Source: Oscillospiraceae bacterium (lineage in GTDB: Bacteria; Bacillota; Clostridia; Oscillospirales; CAG-272). Taken from it: a stretch of 64,000 nucleotides of DNA. The stretch covers positions 1-64,000 of the forward strand of contig SVTJ01000001.1 in NCBI GenBank assembly GCA_015063845.1, written 5' to 3'. A model generated the notes under the pieces. The model made no database searches and was not told the DNA's origin. It was given only the letters and a program-made list of their open reading frames with translations. Positions 19,530 through 28,426 of this stretch are shown here, piece after piece. Each line of letters begins with the position of its first letter. Positions within the stretch are counted from its first letter, which is position 1. Position numbers and translations under genes: made by a program.

Positions 19530-20132
19530 TTAAAATTTCGCTCTGAGTTCTACAACTTTACCGAGGATCTTGACAGGGAGCTCCTCGATTTGCTTGTTTG
19601 TGAAGAACATAGGCTCGTAGTTTGGATTGGTGGATATAAGCATAACTCCTTCGGGAGTTCTTTTTATTTTTTTGCAAGTTGCGTTTTCGTTGCCGATCAT
19701 TACGATAGCAATATCACCCGTTTCGGCGGTGTCTTGCTGACGGACGATAACAACGTCGCCTGTGGTGAAGCGCGGTTCCATGCTGTCACCCTTTATCATA
19801 AGTCCGAAGTATTCGCCTTTGCTTGCCATTTCTTCGGTGATTTCTTCGGTATCAACTGTGTCTTCAATAGCAGATATGGGAATGCCGGCTGCAACATCAC
19901 CGAAGACAGGGATACTTACACCTGTCTTTTTTATGGTTTCTTTGTCTAATAGGTAGTCGATAGAAACATTTAAAAAGTCGGATATTTGCGGTAGATATTT
20001 TTTATATGAATTGCTTTTTCCACTTTTCCAATCACTAAAAGCGGTTTTTTCAATTCCTAAATATTCACAAAGTTCTTTTTGTGTTTTCTTTTGTTCTTTT
20101 AAATGCTTTGAAATTTTGTTTAAAATTTGCAT
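19530..20132 (-). CDS. XRE/S24 phage repressor (LexA/CI-like)
   Basis: HTH LCEYLGIEKTAFSDWKSGKSNSYKKYLPQISDFLNVSIDYLL; S24 GDSMEPRFTTGDVVIVRQQDTAETGDIAIV. Confidence 0.95.
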   Translation of the reverse strand: MQILNKISKHLKEQKKTQKELCEYLGIEKTAFSDWKSGKSNSYKKYLPQISDFLNVSIDYLLDKETIKKTGVSIPVFGDVAAGIPISAIEDTVDTEEITEEMASKGEYFGLMIKGDSMEPRFTTGDVVIVRQQDTAETGDIAIVMIGNENATCKKIKRTPEGVMLISTNPNYEPMFFTNKQIEELPVKILGKVVELRAKF

Positions 20133-20173
20133 ATTTCCAACTCTCCTTTTGTATTATATTTACGAAAATGGAA

Positions 20174-20219
20174 AAAATCCAATTTTAATATTGACAATTG
20201 GAATTTTTCGTACTATAAT
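20174..20219 (+). promoter_or_regulatory. Early promoter with operator-like inverted repeat
   Basis: TTGACA (20191-20196) - 17 bp - TATAAT (20214-20219); TCCAATT...AATTGGA inverted repeat overlaps the -35. Confidence 0.8.
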
Positions 20220-20421
20220 GTTTACAGTAACAAAAACCACTTACAAAAAAGCAAAATTCTCCGATCTAAAAATCCGTATAAAAGTTCGGCAAATTCCTCC
20301 TAAAAATAGATCTATCTGAGAATTTAGTGGTTATATGTTTGGTGGTACTTTCATTATACCATTAAAGTCTTTATGTGTCAAGGGGTTTTTGTTACAACCA
20401 AGAAGAAAGGAAGGTAATGTA

Positions 20422-20643
20422 TTGGAAGAAAAAAGAGAAAGAATTCTTGCTTTGCTCAAGGAGTATCATTTGAAGCAGCAATGGCTTATATTTGAGCTTG
20501 CGAAGCTTGGCAAGAAGGTTGCCCACAATGAGCTGACGGAAATGCTCCACGGTCGAAGAGCAGGCCCGAAGGCTCAGGAGATAGTTGACGTAAGTCTTTC
20601 TATCCTGGAAAGGTACGGTGCGGTGTATGTCAAAGGTGCTTAA
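20422..20643 (+). CDS. Small phage regulatory/HTH-like protein
   Basis: LEEKRERILALLKEYHLKQQWLIFELAKLGKKVAHNELTEMLHGRRAGPKAQEIVD; likely non-ATG start inside the 102-aa ORF, RBS GAAAGGAAGG. Confidence 0.6.
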   Translation: MEEKRERILALLKEYHLKQQWLIFELAKLGKKVAHNELTEMLHGRRAGPKAQEIVDVSLSILERYGAVYVKGA

Positions 20644-20965
20644 TAGAAGACTTCCGACTTTCACAATGCAGTTTTCCATAAAGCGTATGATTGATGATTT
20701 AAAGGTGTGCTTTTATGATGAAAAGAACAGGCGAGAGTTTGAACAATGGTATCTTGAAAAATATGGCAAGCCGTATGTATGGAAGGTTAACGTTTACGAT
20801 GAGAACGGTGATCGTATAGGTACGCGACCGATTGAGAACGTTGACGAGTATTTCGACCAAAAAAAGAAAAACGCCCAGCGCGGCAACGCTGAGCGTGAAG
20901 ATGTGAATGTCAATAGGAGTAATTCACAGCCCTATTGTATCATATCGCAAATTAATTGTCAATAG
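20618..20965 (+). CDS. Hypothetical phage protein
   Basis: 115-aa ORF; actual start may be downstream (MQFSIKRM). Confidence 0.5.
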   Translation: MRCMSKVLNRRLPTFTMQFSIKRMIDDLKVCFYDEKNRREFEQWYLEKYGKPYVWKVNVYDENGDRIGTRPIENVDEYFDQKKKNAQRGNAEREDVNVNRSNSQPYCIISQINCQ

Positions 20966-20978
20966 GAAAGGATAAAAA

Positions 20979-21344
20979 ATGAATAAAAAATGTTGGATAT
21001 CTGTCAAAGATAAGTTCCCCGCGAAATCACAACGAGTTTTGATTCGTTATTCCAAAGGTGTAATTCTTGTGGATATGTTTGATTCTTATTTGAAAAAATT
21101 CCCTTTTGAGCGTCTTTATGGTAAAGTTACGCATTGGGCTGTATTGCCTAAGAAAAACGATGAGGGCTGGATCACTGATCAGAAGCCAAAAGAACTGCGT
21201 AAGGTTTTAGTTCTTTATGGTAATGATCATGTCGATATCTCTTTTATGACTTCGATGGATAATAAGTTTCTTTATGAGAATTTATATCGTGGTGTAAAAG
21301 CTTGGATGTCCATTCCCGAGCTGTCAAGTTTAGGTGAGATATGA
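20979..21344 (+). CDS. DUF551-like phage protein
   Basis: WISVKDKFPAKSQRVLI...VTHWAVLPK pattern. Confidence 0.65.
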   Translation: MNKKCWISVKDKFPAKSQRVLIRYSKGVILVDMFDSYLKKFPFERLYGKVTHWAVLPKKNDEGWITDQKPKELRKVLVLYGNDHVDISFMTSMDNKFLYENLYRGVKAWMSIPELSSLGEI

Positions 21345-23383
21345 GTTTACAATATAGTATTTTCGATGAATGCTTCGTTGATAGCTTTGCTGGCGGTGGC
21401 GGTGCATCGACAGGTATTGAAATGGCTACGGGTCACCCGGTAGATATAGCAATAAATCATGATGAAGCTGCTATTTTGATGCATCGGCGCAATCATCCTT
21501 TTACCGAGCATTATCGAGAGGACGTGTGGCAGGTTGATCCTGTAAAGGCTGTTCGCGGTCGTCATGTTCGATTTGCTTGGTTTTCTCCCGATTGCAAGCA
21601 TTTTTCACGTGCAAAAGGAAAGGCACTTGTTGATAAAAAGATCAGAGGTCTTGCCTGGATTGTTCTTGTTTGGGCGGAAGCTGTTCGTCCTGACGTTATA
21701 ATGCTTGAGAACGTTCCCGAGTTTGTAACATGGGGACCTATTGACGCAGATGGAAATATCATTAAAGAACACGAGGGCGAGACTTATGACGGTTTCATAA
21801 AAGCATTAACGACGGGTATCCCTATGGATCATCCTGCGTTTGTTGAGCTTTGCGAGTTTTTAAAGATATCTCCGCTTTCGGAGAAATCTGGAAAGTTTGT
21901 AAAAGGTCTTGGTTATGATCTTAAGACAAATAAGCTTTGTGCAGCTGATTATGGTGCTCCAACTATACGTACGCGTTTTCATCTGATAGCACGTTGTGAT
22001 GGTAAACCTATTGTATTTCCAGAACGCACACATGCTCCAAGGAATAGTGAAGAGGTCAAGAGCGGCAAATGTAAGCCTTGGCGCAGTGCGGCAGAGATAA
22101 TAAACTGGGATTTGCCTTGTCCGTCTATCTTTGACAGTAAAGAAAAGATTAAGGCTGATTATGGTCTTAATGTTCGGCGCCCACTTAAAGAGAATACTTT
22201 ACGGCGTATAGCACGTGGTCTTGATAAGTTTGTTATCAAGTGTGAAGAGCCGTTTATTGTACCTATCGGATACGGTGAAAAGAAAGGACAAAAGCCACGT
22301 GTACATGATATAAACGAGCCTTTGCCCACGGTAGTTGGAAGCGGTAAGTATCACGTTTGTGATCCTATTCTCACTCCGTTCCATATGCATAATCATCAGA
22401 ACGCTTCGGGAACTTCTATGACCGATCCTGTTAATACGGTTACGGCGAATGGAGCTCAAATGCTTGTATCTCCGCAAATAACACCTTACGTTGTTGAATG
22501 CGGCCATAGCAACGGTTCTGAACATAGTTTGAAAAAGCCGTTGAATACAGTTACCGGAAAAGATATGTTCGGTTTATCATCACCTAAGGTCGTTCCTTAT
22601 GTGATGTCAAACAATACCGGAAATGCTTGTCATGGTGCTGATGAGCCTGTTCCAACAGTAACAACGGGTGACCGTAATTATTTAACGTCAGCACACCTTA
22701 TTCAGTATCACTCTGAGCAGAGTGATAAGGAAGTTAGAGGTCAAACTTTTGAAGAGCCTATTTTTACTGTTGACGGTAGTAATAGATATGGCGTTAGTGC
22801 TGCTTATCTTGTCCAGTATTTTAGTGGCGAAGGGCATTATCATTCGGTAGATAAACCACTTGCAACAATTACGACTATGGAGCGTGAAGGTGTGACTTTA
22901 GCACACTTAGCTCATTTCAAAGGACAAGATAAAGGTCAGCATCCGGCAGATCCTCTTATGACTATTACTGCAAGTGATGGACAGTTTGCTGACGTTCGCA
23001 CGAAGCTTGTTAAGTGGGACGGTCGTACCGAGCTTTACCATTGGCCTGAGGTACGTAAGCTTCTTAATACCTATGCCGGGTATAACATAGCGGATGATGA
23101 AATATTGCTTTTGCGTATTCGCGGTATGTGGTATTTCATATCTGATATAGGTATGAGAATGCTTGTTCCCAGAGAGCTTTATGATGCTATGGCTTTTCCG
23201 CATGATTACGTTATTGATCGTGACGTTGACGGAAACCAAATAGGCAGAGCAAAGCAAGTTGAAAAGTGCGGTAATGCAGTCGTCCCGGTAGTTGCCGAAG
23301 CTCTTGTTCGGGCGAACTTGCCGGAGTATTATATTTGTAAAATTAACGATATGTCCGAGTTGCATCGGATAATGGTATCTTAA
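21341..23383 (+). CDS. Phage-type DNA (cytosine-5) methyltransferase
   Basis: 680 aa; DSFAGGGGASTGIEMA, SPDCKHFSRAKG, ENVPEF, IRTRFHLIA, CGNAVVPVVAEAL motifs. Confidence 0.95.
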   Translation: MSLQYSIFDECFVDSFAGGGGASTGIEMATGHPVDIAINHDEAAILMHRRNHPFTEHYREDVWQVDPVKAVRGRHVRFAWFSPDCKHFSRAKGKALVDKKIRGLAWIVLVWAEAVRPDVIMLENVPEFVTWGPIDADGNIIKEHEGETYDGFIKALTTGIPMDHPAFVELCEFLKISPLSEKSGKFVKGLGYDLKTNKLCAADYGAPTIRTRFHLIARCDGKPIVFPERTHAPRNSEEVKSGKCKPWRSAAEIINWDLPCPSIFDSKEKIKADYGLNVRRPLKENTLRRIARGLDKFVIKCEEPFIVPIGYGEKKGQKPRVHDINEPLPTVVGSGKYHVCDPILTPFHMHNHQNASGTSMTDPVNTVTANGAQMLVSPQITPYVVECGHSNGSEHSLKKPLNTVTGKDMFGLSSPKVVPYVMSNNTGNACHGADEPVPTVTTGDRNYLTSAHLIQYHSEQSDKEVRGQTFEEPIFTVDGSNRYGVSAAYLVQYFSGEGHYHSVDKPLATITTMEREGVTLAHLAHFKGQDKGQHPADPLMTITASDGQFADVRTKLVKWDGRTELYHWPEVRKLLNTYAGYNIADDEILLLRIRGMWYFISDIGMRMLVPRELYDAMAFPHDYVIDRDVDGNQIGRAKQVEKCGNAVVPVVAEALVRANLPEYYICKINDMSELHRIMVS

Positions 23384-23778
23384 TGGAAGGAGTAAAAATG
23401 CAAAAATATATTCAAGATTTAATAAATCGTATAGAGTACGTAGAGGACGAGCTGTCGGCAGGGCGTTCTCCCGGTAGTATCTTTATGGTGCTTAAGGATG
23501 CAAGGGAACAGCTTGGTATTTTAATGGCTGCTCGAAGAAAACTTATAGATCAGCGTAATGAGTTGCGTGAAACGATAAAACAGTTTCCTTGTTTTGTTGA
23601 TGCAAATGTTAGATTGCCTTCTGAAAGTAAGAACTATGTGGTTCTTATTAAAGATGCACATGATTATACAACGTTGTATTTTGATGCATCTTTTAAGTGC
23701 TTTTTTGATGATGATACTGTTCCGTATAGAGTTTCTTTGTGGCTTGAAGTGCCTGAGGTAAATGATGCGGAAAAGTGA
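23383..23778 (+). CDS. Hypothetical phage protein
   Basis: 131-aa ORF with RBS and collinear overlap with neighbours; start may be ATG 23398. Confidence 0.6.
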   Translation: MEGVKMQKYIQDLINRIEYVEDELSAGRSPGSIFMVLKDAREQLGILMAARRKLIDQRNELRETIKQFPCFVDANVRLPSESKNYVVLIKDAHDYTTLYFDASFKCFFDDDTVPYRVSLWLEVPEVNDAEK

Positions 23779-24022
23779 GAAAAATGCAATTTTGCAAAAA
23801 GTTGCTTTTTGGAACGATGAAAAGCTTGAATCAGAGTATTATAAGGCAGTTTATGATAGCTTAGGTTCACAAACGGATCGGATGTATGATCTTGGCTATG
23901 ATATGCGAGATATTATAGAACGTGAAAAAACAGAAAAATTTAATTGCGAATATGCCGATTTGCTTGGATTTATTTGTGAACAGCGTGGTATTGTACTTTG
24001 GAAGGATAAAAAGAAGGAGTGA
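23762..24022 (+). CDS. Hypothetical phage protein
   Basis: 86-aa ORF, translationally overlapping. Confidence 0.6.
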   Translation: MMRKSEKNAILQKVAFWNDEKLESEYYKAVYDSLGSQTDRMYDLGYDMRDIIEREKTEKFNCEYADLLGFICEQRGIVLWKDKKKE

Positions 24023-24025
24023 ATT

Positions 24026-24316
24026 ATGTCCGTTGTTGATGTGAAATTTTATCATTGCGATATTTGTCCAAAAACGTTCGCAAAGCCCGGTGTTCTTGAA
24101 CCGGTGCTTCTCCCAGCTCGGCAGTATGATAAAGACGGTAAAAATTACGTTGTCAAATCTGAAGCGGTAGATTTATGTCCGAGCTGCTATGATGCGTTTT
24201 TTAATCTAATTGACAAGGAATTTGCGACGATTGAGCTCGGAGCTGGTGAGCGGCATATCTACTCATATTTGAAGGAGAATAAGGAGAGTGAAGATGTTAA
24301 AGAAGATCAAGCGTAA
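24026..24316 (+). CDS. Hypothetical protein with four-Cys zinc-binding pattern
   Basis: YHCDICPKTF...VDLCPSCYDAF. Confidence 0.65.
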   Translation: MSVVDVKFYHCDICPKTFAKPGVLEPVLLPARQYDKDGKNYVVKSEAVDLCPSCYDAFFNLIDKEFATIELGAGERHIYSYLKENKESEDVKEDQA

Positions 24317-24449
24317 GCTTTTGGTGCTGTTTTCGTACATAGTATCATTATCAACTCCGAAGGCACTTACGGATGCGGTGAATGCGGCCGCAAGTGTCGA
24401 AGAGCTTGATGGGGAAATACTTGATAAAGCAGGGTTTTGGAATGCGTGA
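24294..24449 (+). CDS. Small hypothetical protein (51 aa) below the ORF-track cutoff
   Basis: ATG 24294 to TGA 24449, RBS AAGGAGAG; MLKKIKRKLLVLFSYIVSLSTPKALTDAVNAAASVEELDGEILDKAGFWNA. Confidence 0.5.
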   Translation: MLKKIKRKLLVLFSYIVSLSTPKALTDAVNAAASVEELDGEILDKAGFWNA

Positions 24450-24777
24450 ATTTGAGGTAAATGTTTCTCCCGGAAGGTACCAGGAAATTGTTTCGGGTGT
24501 CAGGACCTTTTTGCTTGTTAAGAGAGGAAGGTATGAAGTAAACGACAAGCTCACACTTCGTGAAAAGAAGGGTGATTTGTTGACTGGTCGGAACGTGCAA
24601 GTTCAAATTACCGATATTTATTCGGGTGAGCCTTGTAGTTCTGAGTTTTCGATTGTATCTTTTCAGATATTATTCCCGGCAACTGAGCCGAGGATTCCCG
24701 TTGCTGTGTTTATGCAGCAATTCAACAATTTTTGTGAGCTTCGGCGTGAGCATGAAGCTCTGAAAGAGAGTATATAA
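24442..24777 (+). CDS. DUF3850/ASCH-like protein
   Basis: MREFEVNVSPGRYQEIVSGVRTFLLVKRGRYEVNDKLTLREKK resembles DUF3850 (GxKTFExRxxDRxFxVGDxLxLxE). Confidence 0.6.
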   Translation: MREFEVNVSPGRYQEIVSGVRTFLLVKRGRYEVNDKLTLREKKGDLLTGRNVQVQITDIYSGEPCSSEFSIVSFQILFPATEPRIPVAVFMQQFNNFCELRREHEALKESI

Positions 24778-24852
24778 TATGATCCCTATGATTATTCGGT
24801 GCCGTGATCCCACTTTTTGTGTCTTGTGGTGTTATTTTTACGGCGTCAAAAT

Positions 24853-24880
24853 CCACCCGAGAGAGCTGTTTCTCGGGTGG
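24853..24880. other. GC-rich perfect hairpin upstream of rep (candidate origin/packaging structure)
   Basis: CCACCCGAGA-GAGCTGTT-TCTCGGGTGG, not followed by a T-run. Confidence 0.5.
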
Positions 24881-24957
24881 GTGGGGCGGAAATGTAATAC
24901 GCCCCATACATAAAACAGTAAAAATTCAAGGAAATCAAGGGTTGTCAGGAGTTTTTT

Positions 24958-24987
24958 CATTTACGCAAATTTGCTTTTGCGTAAATG
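24958..24987. other. Perfect 12-bp-stem hairpin just upstream of rep
   Basis: CATTTACGCAAA-TTTGCT-TTTGCGTAAATG, ends 14 bp before the rep start. Confidence 0.6.
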
Positions 24988-25001
24988 AGAATATGTGAAT
25001 A

Positions 25002-26660
25002 ATGCAAGTAAGAAAAGAAGTAAAAAAATGCTCAATTATTCGCGAGTTTTCTGCCGATGAACAACTTGAATTCTTTGGAATATATGATAAAAAAACTTTA
25101 CATCACGTTGATACGTTGTATTACGCTGTTTATCTGAATGAGCCTGACGATATCGTTATGCTTCAAAAAGAGGATAAACTTCCGGAATATCTTAAGTACT
25201 TTCTCAGCACAATGTATTCCTGTAAGGAAGAGCTTGCCGCAAAGTTTGGTGAAAACATTGATTTTGGTGCGTTGGAGTTTGTACCTCGATCGTTCGGTAT
25301 GTATGAGTATTGCGTGAGCTTGAACGAATGTTTTGATATTTTCATATCTAAATATTTGCCAAACGCGGAAACGCCGCGCATAGTTGTTCAGCTGCGTTCA
25401 AGGTATCTTGTGATGGAAGGTGTTCGAGATGCGATATCTCAATCGTTTCAATATCTCAAAGACTTTTTAAGTCCTTTTGGGTTGTTTCCGGTGAAAGTTC
25501 GTGAGAATCGTATTGATTTTGCTTATCATACAAATCTTATTCAAAATTTGATGAAATTCTTTTCAGATAAAAATTTGCAAAGGCATCTGAAAACTTCATT
25601 TAAGAAGGGAGCAAAGTATTTCTCCTTGTGTGACGGCGTTAAAATTGAAACGTTGCAGCTCGGTAACAGACGCTCAAATAACGTTTTTTTTCGCGCATAT
25701 AACAAAGTGGAAGAGGTTATTCAATTAAATTATAAAGCGTTTTTCATACATCGTTGGTATCAAAACGGAATGATATCCAAGTTTGATAAATACGTGTATG
25801 AGGTTGCTTACGAAATAGGATCCTACAGGACCGGGTGTCTTGTTGGGCGTTTGAAATGGTATGTTGATTTTGGGAGAGATCCCAAGTTTGTTGAAGAATG
25901 CCAAAAGCTTCTTGAAACAAATTTCATAAAATCTGATAACTGTACGCAAATCGAGAAGAAGCTGCGAGGAGTTATTCCCGAGCCAACGGTTATAGTGAAC
26001 ATAGAGTTTCAGACAAAGCGAAAGTTTTATATGACTTGCGCTGAGTTCCTTGAAAATCGTGCGCTTATATCCGATATGCTGGCAGAAACGGGCAATCAAG
26101 TTTTTTTCAAATATGATCCTATTCTTAAGCCAATCAATAATATATTAGATTGTGCCGGAGAGATAATTGAATACATAACGAGTTATAACGGAGTAATTTG
26201 CTTTTCAAAAAATAATAAGTTGTCACTGAAGAATTTTATTGATGAAGGTGAGCAGTACTGTAATTGGTGGCATAGAATTCGACATACGCCTGTTTCTTAT
26301 AGTGATATAGATGTCGTGAATTTTTTGCGTCAATACGATCAAAACGCGAGTATTCTAAAGTCAAGACGGTTGTTTCAAGGTCAGGTCGCCCGTCTTGCTA
26401 TTCTACAAAGATCTGACATTGTTGAGAGCTCGTTCGAGGACGATATAGCTGACGCTCTTTGTTGGTTGAATGATAACGACGTTCCGCCGTTTATCAAAAA
26501 TCCCGATTATAACATAGGCGTGTGCGATCCTGTTAATTATCGGGAAATACAAATTCGTAAGGGTCGGCAGTTGCGTGGCGTCATAAAGAATGGAGCTATC
26601 AAGGAATATCAAAATTTAAAAGAAACTGCTCAGAGAAAAGAGCAAGAAGAAAAGGAGTAA
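25002..26660 (+). CDS. Replication initiation factor (Rep_trans family, rolling-circle)
   Basis: RIDFAYHTNL...TLQLGNRRSNNVFFRAYNKVEEV...VYEVAYEIGSYRTG pattern of Rep_trans initiators in filamentous phages/plasmids. Confidence 0.75.
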   Translation: MQVRKEVKKCSIIREFSADEQLEFFGIYDKKTLHHVDTLYYAVYLNEPDDIVMLQKEDKLPEYLKYFLSTMYSCKEELAAKFGENIDFGALEFVPRSFGMYEYCVSLNECFDIFISKYLPNAETPRIVVQLRSRYLVMEGVRDAISQSFQYLKDFLSPFGLFPVKVRENRIDFAYHTNLIQNLMKFFSDKNLQRHLKTSFKKGAKYFSLCDGVKIETLQLGNRRSNNVFFRAYNKVEEVIQLNYKAFFIHRWYQNGMISKFDKYVYEVAYEIGSYRTGCLVGRLKWYVDFGRDPKFVEECQKLLETNFIKSDNCTQIEKKLRGVIPEPTVIVNIEFQTKRKFYMTCAEFLENRALISDMLAETGNQVFFKYDPILKPINNILDCAGEIIEYITSYNGVICFSKNNKLSLKNFIDEGEQYCNWWHRIRHTPVSYSDIDVVNFLRQYDQNASILKSRRLFQGQVARLAILQRSDIVESSFEDDIADALCWLNDNDVPPFIKNPDYNIGVCDPVNYREIQIRKGRQLRGVIKNGAIKEYQNLKETAQRKEQEEKE

Positions 26661-26666
26661 AAAATT

Positions 26667-26975
26667 ATGAAAAAGTATCAGGTTGTAGGTGTAGTACGTT
26701 CCAGCGGTTCTAATAAGGATGAAAAGACAGGCCAGGAGTTTTCTTGGGATAATATCTTGCTTCACTGTACGATGGAAGATGATCGTCAGTCAAAGGGTAA
26801 AGAAATTTATGCCGGTTGCGAAACTGCTGTTCTTAAGTGTAAAAACAATTTTTCGGAAATTGTTTCCGTTAAGAACGCACCTATTAAGAATTTTGCTGAG
26901 CTTTGTGGTTGTAAGATCCGCGCTTTCTACAACGAGTACGGCAATATCGACTGTATCGAAGTAATGGATGTATGA
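26667..26975 (+). CDS. Small ssDNA-binding-like protein
   Basis: 102-aa beta-rich protein directly after rep, as in filamentous phages; no motif-level proof. Confidence 0.5.
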   Translation: MKKYQVVGVVRSSGSNKDEKTGQEFSWDNILLHCTMEDDRQSKGKEIYAGCETAVLKCKNNFSEIVSVKNAPIKNFAELCGCKIRAFYNEYGNIDCIEVMDV

Positions 26976-27127
26976 TCGGTGGCTTTGATACCTTCGTAAA
27001 GGTGTTATGTCCGTGCTGCGGTAAACATCTATTCAGTAAGAGTGAGAAGGGAGTGCTTGTGTATTGCAAAAGATGTAAGAAGCAGCATTTTATTCCGCTT
27101 GAAAAAATAAAACAAAAATCAAAATAA
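26972..27127 (+). CDS. Com-like zinc-ribbon protein (51 aa)
   Basis: MIGGFDTFVKVLCPCCGKHLFSKSEKGVLVYCKRCKKQHFIPLEKIKQKSK; overlaps the stop of the SSB-like gene by 4 nt. Confidence 0.7.
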   Translation: MIGGFDTFVKVLCPCCGKHLFSKSEKGVLVYCKRCKKQHFIPLEKIKQKSK

Positions 27128-27194
27128 ACTTATAGAGCCGTTGAGCCAAAAGCCAATGGCTCTATTTATATTTTAAGAAAAGAGGTATTTTAAA

Positions 27195-27695
27195 ATGAAA
27201 AAAATTCTTATAATTTTGGGAGCAATAATTCTTGTTGCTGCAACTATTTTGAGCGTATGCTCAATTTTTAATCTTTTTCCCCGTGAACGTAATGAAGCAA
27301 ATCTCATAGATATAACTGCTGAAGATTATATCAAAACTCACAATACAGCTCGCGGTGTAAAGGTTAAGGTTGACGATAACGGTCTTATCAAACTTTCTGG
27401 CAAAGCAACGTCTGCAAATTCGGTAACCGTAGCTACGGTAGCGCTTAAGGCCGGTACATATACGCTTTCCGGTGTGTCCGAGCCTAATATTGATGAGTTT
27501 GGTATGCGTATTATGTACGGTAACGGCAATATAGCTATGGCAGGTACTGATAGCGCAACGTTTACTCTTGCTGCTGATGAAACGGTATCTATTATCCTTT
27601 ATTGGTGTGAGGATTACAACTTCGCATTTAACAGCAATAGCACAGTTAAGCCTGTACTTGTAGAGGGTGAAACAGCAGGTGAGTTTTACAAATAA
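27195..27695 (+). CDS. Membrane-anchored/secreted beta-sandwich (carbohydrate-binding-like) virion protein candidate
   Basis: N-terminal signal anchor; LKAGTYTLSGV...FTLAADETVSIILYW...KPVLVEGETAGEFY. Confidence 0.6.
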   Translation: MKKILIILGAIILVAATILSVCSIFNLFPRERNEANLIDITAEDYIKTHNTARGVKVKVDDNGLIKLSGKATSANSVTVATVALKAGTYTLSGVSEPNIDEFGMRIMYGNGNIAMAGTDSATFTLAADETVSIILYWCEDYNFAFNSNSTVKPVLVEGETAGEFYK

Positions 27696-27713
27696 TTTAA
27701 AGGAGTGTTTGCT

Positions 27714-28394
27714 ATGAGTACAAACATTAAAGTCGGTTTGATTTGTTTGATACTTGTTTTGGCAATGGTCGGAGCAACAATTGCCGGCGCATACTTTGTG
27801 TTTAAGCCTGATGAAGGGGAAGCACCTGGTGAAGCTGGCAGCTCCGACAGCTCTGGTGGTGATAATAATTCTACCGGTGGAAACAGTTCAAATAATACAA
27901 ATAATTCAAACAATAATACGACAGTCGCTGCACGTTATATTGATAAAGACGGTTGTGGATATCAAACGGTTGGAAATGTAACATATTTTTTTAAGTATTA
28001 TAAGGTTGAGGAACTTCCAAATTATAAATATTTTAACGGAGGTCTTCGAGGCATTGTTAGTTGGGATAAGAAAAATTATACTTATTCAAACTATAGTGTT
28101 AATTTTAAATGGAGTTATGATGGTATTGTTTGGAATGATTTTTCAGATAAACTTTATGCTGCTGGAGAAATTGAAGGTGTATCAAATGATTATCAAACGG
28201 GTCTTTATCAAGATTTTTTTGATACAACAAAAGAAATATATATTAGTTATACTTGTGTAACTAATTGTGTTTCGGTTTTAACGGTGCTTGATGATTTGAA
28301 AACAAATGTGTTTTCTCCTAATTCATTAGGTGCTTATCCATATTGTAGTTTTGGTGTATATTTTGATACTACTGAAGATGCAGCAGGTGGTTAA
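27714..28394 (+). CDS. Signal-anchored putative virion/receptor-binding protein, paralog A
   Basis: MSTNIKVGLICLILVLAMVGATIAGAYFVFKPDEGE anchor, Gly/Ser/Asn-rich linker, unique C-terminus; RBS AAGGAG. Confidence 0.65.
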   Translation: MSTNIKVGLICLILVLAMVGATIAGAYFVFKPDEGEAPGEAGSSDSSGGDNNSTGGNSSNNTNNSNNNTTVAARYIDKDGCGYQTVGNVTYFFKYYKVEELPNYKYFNGGLRGIVSWDKKNYTYSNYSVNFKWSYDGIVWNDFSDKLYAAGEIEGVSNDYQTGLYQDFFDTTKEIYISYTCVTNCVSVLTVLDDLKTNVFSPNSLGAYPYCSFGVYFDTTEDAAGG

Positions 28395-28426
28395 TCTTTT
28401 GTTTAAAAATAAAGAAAGGAATTTAT

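Noticed and set aside
24779-24913. 44-aa ORF (MIPMIIRCRDPTFCVLWCYFYGV...) upstream of rep
   Set aside because: No clear RBS and it runs through the GC-rich hairpin; more likely non-coding.
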